Positions 1 to 7,480 are shown, counted from the stretch's first letter. The stretch is 16,548 nt of DNA from JACTOJ01 sp032335695 (GCF_032335695.1 NZ_JACTOJ010000045.1:1-16548); one strand, 5' to 3'. The notes: a model not told the origin generated them from the letters alone. A program made the numbers and translations.

Positions 1-126
1 ACTTGATTCTAACGATATCTTACAAATGCTATTTACATTTGTAAAATCTGCTGGATTTACCTTATATCAAAGAATTGATATTTTTCCTTCTGTTCAATTT
101 TCAAAGACCTTACTGCATTCATGCAG
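1..126 (-). other. Leader of an rRNA operon with boxA-like site
   Basis: Downstream of the promoter, minus-strand 86-109 reads GGTCTTTGAAAATTGAACAG, which resembles the boxA-type antitermination element of Firmicute rRNA leaders and 16S-23S spacers. Three short inverted repeats lie around it: 113-118/121-126, 64-70/75-81, and 21-28/36-43 (8-bp perfect arms). They may form leader stems for antitermination or RNase III processing. The transcribed gene lies beyond base 1; a 16S gene is the expected neighbour. Confidence 0.65.
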
Positions 127-133
127 CTTTTAT

Positions 134-162
134 ATATTATCATTTTACCGATAATCTGTCAA
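134..162 (-). promoter_or_regulatory. Strong promoter of a leftward rRNA operon
   Basis: On the minus strand TTGACA (157-162) is followed after exactly 17 nt by TAATAT (134-139). A-rich tracts just upstream (about 163-182) resemble an UP element. The near-consensus -35, optimal spacing and the boxA-containing leader downstream point to an rRNA operon promoter firing out of the left edge. The rRNA genes are not in the window, so the identity of the operon is inferred. Confidence 0.8.
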
Positions 163-239
163 CAATTTTTTTCAAGTTTTTTTATTGATTTAGTATTTTC
201 TACTTTTCAATTTTTATACTTGTCAGTTGCGACTTAGAT

Positions 240-269
240 ATAGTACCACGGTTTATTATCCACAATCAA
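240..269 (-). promoter_or_regulatory. Possible second upstream promoter of the rRNA operon
   Basis: On the minus strand TTGATT (264-269) and TACTAT (240-245) are 18 nt apart, about 106 bp upstream of the main promoter. Tandem promoters are usual for rRNA operons, but this is a weaker match in very AT-rich DNA. I see no gene between 163 and 468. Confidence 0.3.
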
Positions 270-468
270 CAAAATTTATTTCATAATTTTATGTTAACAA
301 CATTATACTCGATTTTTCTACTTATTTCGTCGTTTTCTATACATTGATACACCAGAATCAGTATACGATTTTTATCTGAATATTAAAAAATAAAGCTATG
401 TTTTAAATTTATAAATAAGAAAAGTTAAATCATCTCTATGCTATAAGAAAACTTGTTTCAGAAAACAC

Positions 469-519
469 CGGGACAGGTCTTAGCTCCAAGGCCTTAGCTT
501 CTTTTAAAGACCTGTCCCG
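469..519 (-). terminator. Large hairpin downstream of plsY, probable terminator or boundary
   Basis: Perfect 13-bp arms (469-481 and 507-519, core GGGACAGGTCTT) enclose a 25-nt loop that itself contains an AAGG/CCTT stem. On the minus strand the stem is followed by GGTGTTTTCTG, a weak U-run. It lies just after plsY and before the rRNA promoter, so ending plsY transcripts is likely. A dispersed repeat is an alternative. Confidence 0.5.
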
Positions 520-567
520 ATTAAAAAAATTAAATGTTGGCTTTTCTAAAATTAAGTCCAAATTACT

Positions 568-1164
568 CTAGGACTCCTGTTTCATTATCAATCTCTTTAT
601 GTTTTCTTTATGTCTTATAATTATAAGCAATTCAGCAGCAGCAGCAGATAATATTATGGATATATCATATCCTAGTAAAATAGATGCAATAGTTATAACT
701 AGTGCTATTGTAAGAGATTTAATAGATACTATATTAGTAAAGAATTTCATAAAAATATAAACTGCTCCAGCCATCAATGTAGGAATCGGAGCCACTGCTA
801 AAAATGCAGCTGCCGTAGTGTTCACTCCTTTTCCTCCCTTAAAATTTAAAAAAGGAGTAAAATCGTGTCCTATTATTACAATTATAGCTAACAAAGATAT
901 AAATTCTTCTTTTGAAAAGGGAACATTTATATACTGATATGTATATTTTGCTATGAGTACAGGAACCAAACCTTTTGCCATATCTATAACTTGAGTTATT
1001 ACGGCTGCTTTTTTCCCTAATATTCTTTTTACATTGGTAGAACCTATATTTCCGCTTCCGAGTTTTCTAATGTCTACTCCAGCCGCCTTTTTGCCTATTA
1101 TATATCCCGTGGGAATAGATCCAAACAAAAATACTATTAGTGCATATATTATAAAAATCACCAT
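568..1164 (-). CDS. plsY: Acyl-phosphate:glycerol-3-phosphate acyltransferase PlsY
   Basis: PlsY is an integral membrane enzyme that moves an acyl group from acyl-phosphate to glycerol-3-phosphate, giving lysophosphatidate, the first step of phospholipid synthesis in most Gram-positives. The 198-residue protein has the family length and motifs: FGSIPTGY (14-21), GSGNIGSTN (36-44), DMAKG (61-65), GHDFTPFLNFKGGKG (99-113) and HKENIKRL (185-192). Hydrophobic segments alternate throughout. The first signature is usually GSGNPGATN; the I and S here mark a divergent member, perhaps a second copy. The ATG is preceded by AGGGG with good spacing. No gene is close enough to be an operon partner; it has its own promoter. 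Confidence 0.9.
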   Translation of the reverse strand: MVIFIIYALIVFLFGSIPTGYIIGKKAAGVDIRKLGSGNIGSTNVKRILGKKAAVITQVIDMAKGLVPVLIAKYTYQYINVPFSKEEFISLLAIIVIIGHDFTPFLNFKGGKGVNTTAAAFLAVAPIPTLMAGAVYIFMKFFTNIVSIKSLTIALVITIASILLGYDISIILSAAAAELLIIIRHKENIKRLIMKQES

Positions 1165-1208
1165 ATAATTCCCCTAACTTAGTTTAAATTCATAATTAAT
1201 CCTAACCC

Positions 1209-1237
1209 ATTATATACTATAGTTTTTTCTAAGTAAA
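1209..1237 (-). promoter_or_regulatory. Predicted promoter of plsY
   Basis: On the minus strand TTTACT (1232-1237), 17 nt, then a perfect TATAAT (1209-1214), about 45 bp before the plsY start codon. Confidence 0.6.
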
Positions 1238-1257
1238 CTTTATATATGGATATCCGA

Positions 1258-1448
1258 AATTTGTAATATGAAATTTTCAATATGCAAGAACGGCGTAAAA
1301 GCAAGAAGTAAGAATTGTGGTTAAAATTCAAGAAGCTGTTACACAATTAGGATAAAGTTATTTTAAAGAGAAATATATAAGAACAAATTAATAAATAAAA
1401 ATGAAGAATTAAAAATTAAGGTAAGAATTCGGCGTTGCTGAATTTTTT
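1258..1448. repeat. Intergenic repeat, copy A
   Basis: The stretch starting AATTTGTAATATGAAATTTT (1258) closely matches one starting at 8924, with 18 of the first 20 bases equal and a shared AAGAACGG further on. Both copies end in a hairpin containing GAA(T/C)TC...GC. Here the hairpin is 1426-1433/1437-1444 with six T on the plus strand. About 115 bp in the middle of copy A are absent from copy B. No coding frame is seen between 1238 and 1495. Confidence 0.5.
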
Positions 1449-1495
1449 ATAAACTTATAATTATTACTTTTCTTGCAGCAAATTGCCGCAGCACA

Positions 1496-1528
1496 TTAAA
1501 AGAAACCGGCTCATAAAGAGACGATTTC
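1496..1528 (-). terminator. Terminator after the ABC permease gene
   Basis: Minus-strand arms 1518-1528 and 1502-1512 (GAAATCGTCTC / GAGCCGGTTTC) pair over 11 positions with one G-U and one mismatch, followed by TTTTAA. It lies about 45 bp past the permease stop codon. Confidence 0.5.
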
Positions 1529-1573
1529 CTCAATAACTATTAATTTTTACATCTTACTTATAGTTACTTGGTT

Positions 1574-2812
1574 TTACACAAGTATATCCTTTTTAGTAAA
1601 TACCAGATGAGAAATAGCATAACTTATAGCCGTCCAAGCTAGCAATACTATCACCACAAAATAAATCTTAGGATTAGCTTTATTGATAAGCATGGCAATA
1701 TCTCCAGACAATACAGAAGAAAAATCCGTGTATCCTAAGAAAATATATAGCATAAGATTCTTGAAAAATTGAACAGTATTCAAAAGAACCATGACAGCTA
1801 TAAAGCCTACAGTGCTTATACCCATAGAAATCATACTGCTCTTAACTAAAGATGATATCATAAAGGTAACAGATACTACTGTTATCACATAGAGCATCTG
1901 AAGTCCTAAGAACTCCAAGGTATATTGCCAATTAGGTATTATATAGGAACTTCCCATTATAGCACGTAATGGATGCTTTCCATCTTGAATGATACTTGTA
2001 TCTATGTGATATTGGGTCCCTACTATCACAGGGTAATTAGAATTTCCAAAGCCATACATTATTCCTGTAACTATAAACGCTCCTATTTCCACTAAAAGTA
2101 TACTTGCAGCTGCGGCTATGCTTATAGCTAAAAATTTAGATAACAGAACCTTGCCTCTTGATACAGGCTGCGTTAGTAGCAGTTTTAAAGTTGGAGGAGT
2201 TGCCTCTCCTGATACCATATCTGCCACAAACACTGCTACTCCTATTAGCAAGAATAATTGTCCTAAATTTTTCATAACATTTTGCAAGGCCCTATAGGCG
2301 TTAAAATCATAATGATTACTTGGCTTTATATCATGATTTTTAAGATATTTTAGCTGCTCATTATTGCTTCTTAAAGACTCATCATTCTTTTTTGCACTGG
2401 CACTGCTGCTACTATTAGCCAGCGCAGTTTCATTATTTTTTATTTGTTCATCTATGCTTTGCTTCCAATTATCATTTGAACTTTGCTCCATAAGCTTTTG
2501 CTGCTTGAGATTTTCGTTTTCTTCCTTTAAACTGCTTATGTTCTGATCTAAGTTATTTTTGTATTCATCTATTTTTGTATTATCATCTTTTATATTTTCT
2601 GGAATATTGTTTTTTTCACTCTCCAGCATACTTATCTGTTGATTGTTCATTTGCATAATATAATCTGGATTACTATACTTTTTTTCATTCTCCGCATCTC
2701 GACGATCTCCATAAACAAGCAGACCTGTAAGCAATATAAAAGCTATTATAACCACCCAAGTTTTTTTTCTTTTAAAAAGCTTGAAAAGTTCGTATTTAGT
2801 TAAAGTTAGCAT
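1574..2812 (-). CDS. ABC-2 type permease with long extracytoplasmic coiled coil
   Basis: This is the membrane partner of the ATPase just upstream. The 412-residue protein has a predicted transmembrane segment at 18-35, a charged coiled-coil-like domain at about 40-165 (rich in E, K, N, Q and S), then five segments at about 184-200, 227-252, 304-322, 327-346 and 382-400. The fold is that of ABC-2 / LanE-BcrB permeases, but these usually have a short first loop; the roughly 130-residue insertion is unusual. The start ATG overlaps the ATPase stop (TAATG), with a G-rich ribosome site inside the ATPase end, so translation is probably coupled. The substrate is unknown; export of, or protection against, a peptide or lipid is plausible. 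Confidence 0.85.
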   Translation of the reverse strand: MLTLTKYELFKLFKRKKTWVVIIAFILLTGLLVYGDRRDAENEKKYSNPDYIMQMNNQQISMLESEKNNIPENIKDDNTKIDEYKNNLDQNISSLKEENENLKQQKLMEQSSNDNWKQSIDEQIKNNETALANSSSSASAKKNDESLRSNNEQLKYLKNHDIKPSNHYDFNAYRALQNVMKNLGQLFLLIGVAVFVADMVSGEATPPTLKLLLTQPVSRGKVLLSKFLAISIAAAASILLVEIGAFIVTGIMYGFGNSNYPVIVGTQYHIDTSIIQDGKHPLRAIMGSSYIIPNWQYTLEFLGLQMLYVITVVSVTFMISSLVKSSMISMGISTVGFIAVMVLLNTVQFFKNLMLYIFLGYTDFSSVLSGDIAMLINKANPKIYFVVIVLLAWTAISYAISHLVFTKKDILV

Positions 2813-3723
2813 TACCTCTTCCCCCCTTCTACAAGTTCCATATATCTTTGCTCTAAGCCCTTGTGAGTCTTGTACACTTCTGTTACATCTATATCTGCTG
2901 CCACGAGCTCTTTTATTATTATATTAGAAGTATCTCTATCTGCTTTTACAGTGAATATATTATCCTCGATAGCAACCTCTCTTACCACTTCAAGCTTATT
3001 TAATATTGCCTCTCCATTTGAGATATCCTTAGTTACTATGGCTAAGGTATCTGTTTCATTATGCATATCTCCGCCAGATATATTTTCTATGGACTTTATC
3101 TGCCCTCCATTTATGAAAGCAACAGTATCACATAACTGCTGTATTTCGGACAATATGTGAGAGGATATGAACACCGCTGCATTTGTTTCCTTGGCAGTCT
3201 TTTTCACTATCTCTCTAAAGTCTATAATTCCTGTTGGATCAAGACCATTTGTTGGTTCATCCAATATTAGCAGCTTAGGCTTAGATAGTAAAGCCGTGGC
3301 AAGTCCTAATCTTTGTTTCATTCCAAGAGAATACTTTTTCACCTTATCATCGATTCTCCCAGAGAGTCCTACTAAATCTATAGTTTCATCTACATTCTTC
3401 TTTGGAATTTTTTTAATCGCTGCTATCATATTTAAATTTTGCCTGCCACTTATGTATGTATATAATTCAGGATTTTCTACCACAGCACCCACATTAGATA
3501 ATGCTTTAACTGGACTTTTTAATATATCGTTGCCGCATATTCTTATATTCCCTTTATTAGGATGTATAAGTCCAACAAGCATTCTTATAGTGGTAGTTTT
3601 ACCAGCGCCATTAGGCCCAAGAAATCCAAAAATCTCCCCTTCCTTTATGTCGAAGCTTATTCCTTTTATTATTTCTCTTTTGCCCAGCTTTTTGTATACG
3701 TTACTGACCTCTAATACATTCAT
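2812..3723 (-). CDS. ABC transporter ATP-binding protein, LanF/BcrA type
   Basis: The ATPase drives the downstream permease. In the 303-residue protein: Walker A GPNGAGKT (36-43), signature SLGMKQRLG (132-140), Walker B LLILDEP (151-157), H-loop H189, and a C-terminal accessory region from about 215. At the Q-loop the sequence is VGAVVENPELY, with Glu83 in place of Gln; this E-loop is a mark of lantibiotic and bacitracin self-protection ATPases (LanF, BcrA). A TTG codon at 3741 would add six residues, but the ribosome site AGGGGG (3730-3735) lies inside that extension with ideal spacing to the ATG at 3723, so the ATG is chosen. The pair forms a two-gene operon; no two-component genes are adjacent. 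Confidence 0.9.
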   Translation of the reverse strand: MNVLEVSNVYKKLGKREIIKGISFDIKEGEIFGFLGPNGAGKTTTIRMLVGLIHPNKGNIRICGNDILKSPVKALSNVGAVVENPELYTYISGRQNLNMIAAIKKIPKKNVDETIDLVGLSGRIDDKVKKYSLGMKQRLGLATALLSKPKLLILDEPTNGLDPTGIIDFREIVKKTAKETNAAVFISSHILSEIQQLCDTVAFINGGQIKSIENISGGDMHNETDTLAIVTKDISNGEAILNKLEVVREVAIEDNIFTVKADRDTSNIIIKELVAADIDVTEVYKTHKGLEQRYMELVEGGKR

Positions 3724-3892
3724 TGTTAACCCCCTACTCAATTCACATTTTCACTTTAATTATGTAATTAATTAGCAACATGAATATATTATATCAATTA
3801 TTACCACATTTTGTATTAATATTTTCTTAATAATTTCTTAAGCACTATTAATTTTATATGAAGTTACTCTTGTAATTAGCAGTAGCAATTTT

Positions 3893-3945
3893 GGGGCTGC
3901 TGCATATACTATACTATATAGGCGGTAAAACTACCTATATAGTAT
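3893..3945. repeat. IS1182-like end motif with subterminal palindrome
   Basis: GGGGCTGCTGCAT (3893-3905) resembles the ends of the IS1182 relics at 4082 and 8315. Just inside is a perfect 12-bp inverted repeat (3911-3922 and 3934-3945) with an 11-nt loop and no U-run on either side. This may be a leftover element end; no transposase piece is attached to it. Confidence 0.4.
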
Positions 3946-3980
3946 CTGCATCTCTTCGAAATTCTCTTCTCCCATCTACA

Positions 3981-4048
3981 ATATATAATGTTATATGTTC
4001 GCTCATTTAATTATGGGCGGATGCTTGCAGAGTTTTAACATTATATAT
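3981..4048. repeat. Nested inverted repeat, 13-bp outer arms
   Basis: Outer arms 3981-3993 and 4036-4048 (ATATATAATGTTA and its complement) are perfect. Inside sits a second stem, 4000-4006/4013-4019 (CGCTCAT / ATGGGCG, one G-U). The nesting suggests a folded RNA or a transposon end. It matches no riboswitch consensus I know, and there is no gene close downstream on either strand. Confidence 0.45.
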
Positions 4049-4052
4049 AAAT

Positions 4053-4079
4053 AAAAAGGACTATCTGATTAGATAGTCC
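4053..4079 (-). terminator. Rho-independent terminator, minus strand
   Basis: Perfect 9-bp arms GGACTATCT (4058-4066) and AGATAGTCC (4071-4079) around a 4-nt loop, followed on the minus strand by TTTTTATTT. It lies immediately outside the IS1182 relic and may once have ended a leftward transcript. Confidence 0.65.
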
Positions 4080-4081
4080 CA

Positions 4082-4896
4082 GGGGACTGTTGCATTAGCA
4101 ATTGAAAATTGCTGATGGGACAGTCCATTTTTTTCATGTTACATACACTTTTTATAGATATTTATTGGCAAAACCAACTCAACAGATAAAGAATGGCACA
4201 CTTTAATAAGACTTTAGAATTAAGGCTTTTTTAAAACAAAATTTTAGAACGTTCAAAACTAATAATTTTCTTTAAGCTGAAAAAGATTCATTCCAATTCT
4301 ATGTGCTTAGATTTTATTATGAAGTTTTTTTATGTTGTAAGCCAGTGATAACAAGATGCTTTCTGCCAAAACATTGGTTTTACCTTTCCATAATACTCTT
4401 CAGTTTCATTATATTCTGAATCTACACCGTGCTGCAAATTATAAGCAGGCTTCAGCTGACCATTCTTCATTGCATCTTTATCTGTTTTTGAATAACTGTT
4501 ACGATCATTACAGATATGTATCTTTTGAGTGTACTCCTTCAGTTTATTCAAGTATTCTTCAAACTTTTCAATAGAGCACTGCAGTAGATTTTTTCTTTTG
4601 CCGTATCCATCACAAATTCTACATTTTCTTTTTCTTTCAAAGCGTAGAGCTTTTTTCTAAGCTTCTTAACATAGTTTAATTTTACCTGATTTTGATACAC
4701 AAGTTTTATTCCATATGTAGCCTCACACTCATCCACAAAATCAGCTAATTTTGCAAGCAGTTTCTTAAGATTTTTTACAACTGCTTTTTTCCAAACAAAA
4801 GTATATTTGTTGGCACTTGTTTCTATCTTTGTACCATCGATGAATATAGCATCTCCTGATATTTCTCCCATATTATAAAGAAATTCTGTAAGAAGT
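4082..4896 (-). mobile_element. IS1182-family element, decayed 3-prime part
   Basis: This spans the C-terminal half of an IS1182-type transposase and, at 4082, an end-like GGGGACTGTTGCAT. Next to the end a hairpin (4084-4090/4120-4126, with inner arms 4097-4103/4107-4113) is followed by T7 on the plus strand. The right side stops abruptly at about 4896, where lysozyme coding sequence begins. Between the transposase stop (4259) and the end no other gene is seen. Confidence 0.7.
4259..4896 (-). pseudogene. IS1182-family transposase fragment, frameshifted
   Basis: Three pieces of one transposase can be read in different frames. From 4896 leftward comes LLTEFLYNMGEISGDAIFID...GTKIETSANKYTFVWKK (with the family's FIDGTK motif). 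After a frameshift near 4575-4590 comes EEYLNKLKEYTQKI...RNSYSKTDKDA-MKNGQLKPAYN, where about nine residues expected in the family (TFMRMKEDH-like) are missing. After a large deletion the C-terminus LAESILLSLAYNIKKLHNKI appears, with a stop inside and an end at 4259. The N-terminal third is absent. It cannot make an active enzyme. Family assignment rests on motif recognition. Confidence 0.8.
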
Positions 4897-5355
4897 ATTG
4901 GTATTCAAATGGTCTATATAAAAGCTACAGAGGGGGGGGCCTATACTAATCGATTAATGGACTCTCAATATAAGGCAGCCAAGTCCGCTGGTATATTAGT
5001 TGGTTTTTATCATTTTGCATCTACAAATAGTTCCATATCAGAATATGGATAGCAGAGCCTGGTACTTCACCTTCAAATACAAGAGGATACGCAGGTATTC
5101 AGTACCCATAGCATGCAAATATGACAGAAGAAGCTTCAGATTAAATTTTTTTCAAGACCTACAGATGGTGTGCCATATCCTCATCATGATTATGCAACAA
5201 GATATATACAATTCCGTTGTGGCGGGTCAGTTGATGGTATATTGAGAAATATAACTAAATCATATGTGGAAACTTGGCAATCAAAACATGGTCTTACAGC
5301 AGATGGAGTTGTAGGTCCAGCAACTTAGAGTATGTTACTGGACAAAAATGTATAG
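4897..5355 (+). pseudogene. GH25 lysozyme with peptidoglycan-binding domain, broken
   Basis: Frame 4897-5052 reads IGIQMVYIKATEGGAYTNRL..., then KSAGILVGFYHFAS, typical of the GH25 muramidase core (cell-wall hydrolase), and stops at TAG 5050. A shifted frame gives EPGTSPSNTRGYAGIQYP. The first frame resumes with RPTDGVPYPHHDYATRYIQF and then ETWQSKHGLTADGVVGPAT, a PG_binding_1-type repeat, where TAG at 5326 probably replaces a Trp codon; the old end is TAG 5353. The N-terminus is missing, cut exactly where the transposase relic begins. Deletion, frameshifts and stops make it non-functional. It may come from a phage or spore lysin. Confidence 0.8.
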
Positions 5356-5372
5356 AAACTATTAAATAAAAT

Positions 5373-5410
5373 GACTGTTACAACAATATTTTGTTGCTAT
5401 TGTAACAGTC
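5373..5410 (-). terminator. Hairpin after blaR1
   Basis: Perfect 11-bp arms GACTGTTACAA (5373-5383) and its complement (5400-5410) lie just past the blaR1 stop. On the minus strand ATTTTATTTAAT follows. It may serve both strands, since the broken lysozyme gene converges here. Confidence 0.65.
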
Positions 5411-5419
5411 GTCAATATT

Positions 5420-7081
5420 CTACCATTCAATACCAGGATCATTTGCCATATCATCTGCTGTACTACGAGAATCTAAAATGAAGTAATGATTCAATATAGG
5501 ATTACTATTACCCTTTACAGATTTTGAAAATACAAATTCAATTTTAACTTTATATTTTTCTCGTGTTGAACTGTTCACAACCAATGTTGTATAACCTATA
5601 ATTCTTTCGCCATTGATTACTACATTATATTCAGGATTACCAAAAAACTTATTTATCATTGAAAAAGATATTTGCCTTAACTTATTGTCAAATGATCTAA
5701 CCTCAAAAACTTGGTCTCTTTTAACTCCAAACACCAAATTGTATTTTGAGTAAGTGTAGAACTTACTATTCTTAATCTGGGGTACAAAATCTTCTCTATC
5801 TGCTTTGCCGAGTTTTTGTTTCAAATCATCTACAGAAGTTGTATAAACAGCAAAATCACAATTAATAACCTTTCCTTGTGAAGCTGAATTTTTAATACTT
5901 TGAAGTAGTATGATTTGTGAATTAGAATTTTGTTTAGAATTACTCGAAGAATTTGAAAAATTCGTTGCTATTGTGTTACTTGCAGAAGTATTTGAACTCG
6001 TCGTATTTTGATTAGTATTAGTACTATTCAGATTGCTGCTTAGATTCTTTGATGCACTTGAACAGCCAACCATAAATACTAGACACAGAGCTATAGCAGT
6101 ACCTGTAAGTGACTTCTTATTAAATGCTGAAATCATAATTATTCTCCTTTTGATATTTCTATTTGAAAACCCTAGTGTACCAGCAAACAGATTTGGTTTT
6201 GAAAGTATCTTAATCATATTAATAATAGTTTGACCGTAATCTCTAACTTCATTTGAATTTAACATTGTAAGTATAGCGGAATCGCATGCTAATTCACAAT
6301 CCTGCTTAAATTGATATAGTGAATATATTATTACTGGATTGAACCAGTATATAACCTGCAATAGTATAATAATTATATTTACTATTAAGTCTTTCCTTTT
6401 TATATGGGTTAATTCATGTAAAAATACAAATTTTAGTTCTTGTGAAGTTAATTTATCAACAATATGCTCTGAAATTACTATTTTAGGTCTTATAATTCCG
6501 TATGCAAAAGGGGATTTTATTTCATTATCATAAATAACTGATATTTTTGATGTTATTCCTATTCTAAATTTTGCTTCTTGTAATATCTTGTCGACGTCTT
6601 GCCTTTTACATTTTAGACTTTTATTTATATTAACCAATAACATTATATTCGTAAAAATTATATATGCTAGAATTAATAAAGCCCCTATAAGCCAAATTAT
6701 AGCTACAGTTTTTAAATCAAATTTCGTTGTACCTTTTACAGGCATTGCCCTCTTATAAATATCCTTTTGAACAATATTACCTTGTACTTTATTATTAGTA
6801 GTATTGGTATTTAAGTTTGTAATGCTTGGAATGTTTTGATTTATTAATGAAGATATGTCATATTTTTGTGGATTTCTATTAATAAAATTGAGTGGATTTA
6901 CCTGGCTCTGAAAATTTAAAGGTATCATAAGTTTGAGTACAAGTAAAAACCAAATGTAATAATGAATCTTTCCGCTAAGCCTTTTTCTAAAAATAGCTTT
7001 TATTACTAATATAGCAATTGCGAATATACTTCCCATTATAGATAATACTATAACCTGCCTAAACAAGTTATTAAAATCCAT
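5420..7081 (-). CDS. BlaR1-like M56 metalloprotease receptor fused to DUF4309
   Basis: BlaR1/MecR1 proteins are membrane receptors whose zinc protease domain leads to cleavage of the BlaI repressor. Here (553 aa): membrane segments at about 8-31, 41-53 and 126-148; zinc motif HELTH (222-226) with a likely third ligand E263 in CELACD; a further segment at 326-342 ending LVFMVGC, like a lipobox; a Ser/Asn/Thr-rich linker to about 388; then a C-terminal domain at 392-553. That domain matches DUF4309 (B. subtilis YjgB): VINCDF, TYSKYNLVFGV, FEVRSFD, and the ending MANDPGIEW. No penicillin-binding Ser-x-x-Lys transpeptidase-like domain is seen, so the signal is not a beta-lactam by the classical route. 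It lies 18 nt after blaI. The ligand is unknown. Confidence 0.85.
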   Translation of the reverse strand: MDFNNLFRQVIVLSIMGSIFAIAILVIKAIFRKRLSGKIHYYIWFLLVLKLMIPLNFQSQVNPLNFINRNPQKYDISSLINQNIPSITNLNTNTTNNKVQGNIVQKDIYKRAMPVKGTTKFDLKTVAIIWLIGALLILAYIIFTNIMLLVNINKSLKCKRQDVDKILQEAKFRIGITSKISVIYDNEIKSPFAYGIIRPKIVISEHIVDKLTSQELKFVFLHELTHIKRKDLIVNIIIILLQVIYWFNPVIIYSLYQFKQDCELACDSAILTMLNSNEVRDYGQTIINMIKILSKPNLFAGTLGFSNRNIKRRIIMISAFNKKSLTGTAIALCLVFMVGCSSASKNLSSNLNSTNTNQNTTSSNTSASNTIATNFSNSSSNSKQNSNSQIILLQSIKNSASQGKVINCDFAVYTTSVDDLKQKLGKADREDFVPQIKNSKFYTYSKYNLVFGVKRDQVFEVRSFDNKLRQISFSMINKFFGNPEYNVVINGERIIGYTTLVVNSSTREKYKVKIEFVFSKSVKGNSNPILNHYFILDSRSTADDMANDPGIEW

Positions 7082-7099
7082 TACGTTTCACCGTTCCTT

Positions 7100-7480
7100 T
7101 CACTTCTTAATTCCTTTATTAAGTAAATGCTGCAATTCTTCAATTTCATTTTCAGATAACTTTTCATTATTAATAAAATTAGAAATCATGAGTTTAACTG
7201 ATCCATCATAAACTTTTTTTAAGAACGTTCTAGTCTCTTCCATAACGCAATCATTTTCATCTAAAATAGCATAAAATTTAAACTGAGACCCTTCTTTATT
7301 AACGCCTACAGCTCCCTTGTTGACAAGTCTATTTATTAATGAATGAATAGTTTTCGGTTTCCAACTAGTAGTAGCACTTAACCTTTCTATTATTTGAGTA
7401 GAAGTTAATTCTCGTTCTTGCCATAATACTTTAATTACAATCCACTCTGCATCTGATATTTTACAATTGGTTGTATTCAT
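7100..7480 (-). CDS. blaI: BlaI/MecI family transcriptional repressor
   Basis: A 126-residue winged-helix repressor, with DNA-binding part at about 8-72 (ISDAEWIVIKVLW, TIHSLINRLVNKG) and a C-terminal dimerisation part. The family's repressors are cut by the partner receptor between Asn101 and Phe102 in S. aureus BlaI; here residues 101-102 are Asn-Phe in MISNFINNEKLSE. A GTG at 7495 would add five residues, but the ribosome site GGAGGG (7488-7493) lies inside them, 7 nt from the ATG at 7480, so the ATG is chosen. It is first in the operon with the BlaR1-like gene and very probably represses its own promoter through the palindrome directly upstream. Confidence 0.92.
   Translation of the reverse strand: MNTTNCKISDAEWIVIKVLWQERELTSTQIIERLSATTSWKPKTIHSLINRLVNKGAVGVNKEGSQFKFYAILDENDCVMEETRTFLKKVYDGSVKLMISNFINNEKLSENEIEELQHLLNKGIKK

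Noticed and set aside
630..648. CAG trinucleotide repeat as a phase-variable tract
   Set aside because: Only a few units, encoding an Ala run inside a PlsY membrane segment; length change by a unit would not alter the frame.
3167..3775. Plus-strand open frame of 202 codons opposite the ABC ATPase
   Set aside because: It is the shadow of a clear ATPase with all motifs, has no recognisable domain, and its composition follows the antisense of that gene.
3981..4048. Purine or other known riboswitch
   Set aside because: The bases conserved in the purine, preQ1, fluoride and cyclic-di-GMP classes could not be matched, and no regulated gene follows.
5000..5245. Plus-strand frame of 81 codons
   Set aside because: It overlaps the broken GH25 gene in a different frame; the lysozyme-like and peptidoglycan-binding residues are read in other frames.
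5420..7081. Classical beta-lactam sensor BlaR1/MecR1
   Set aside because: The C-terminal half matches DUF4309 and lacks the penicillin-binding motifs; no beta-lactamase gene is in the window.
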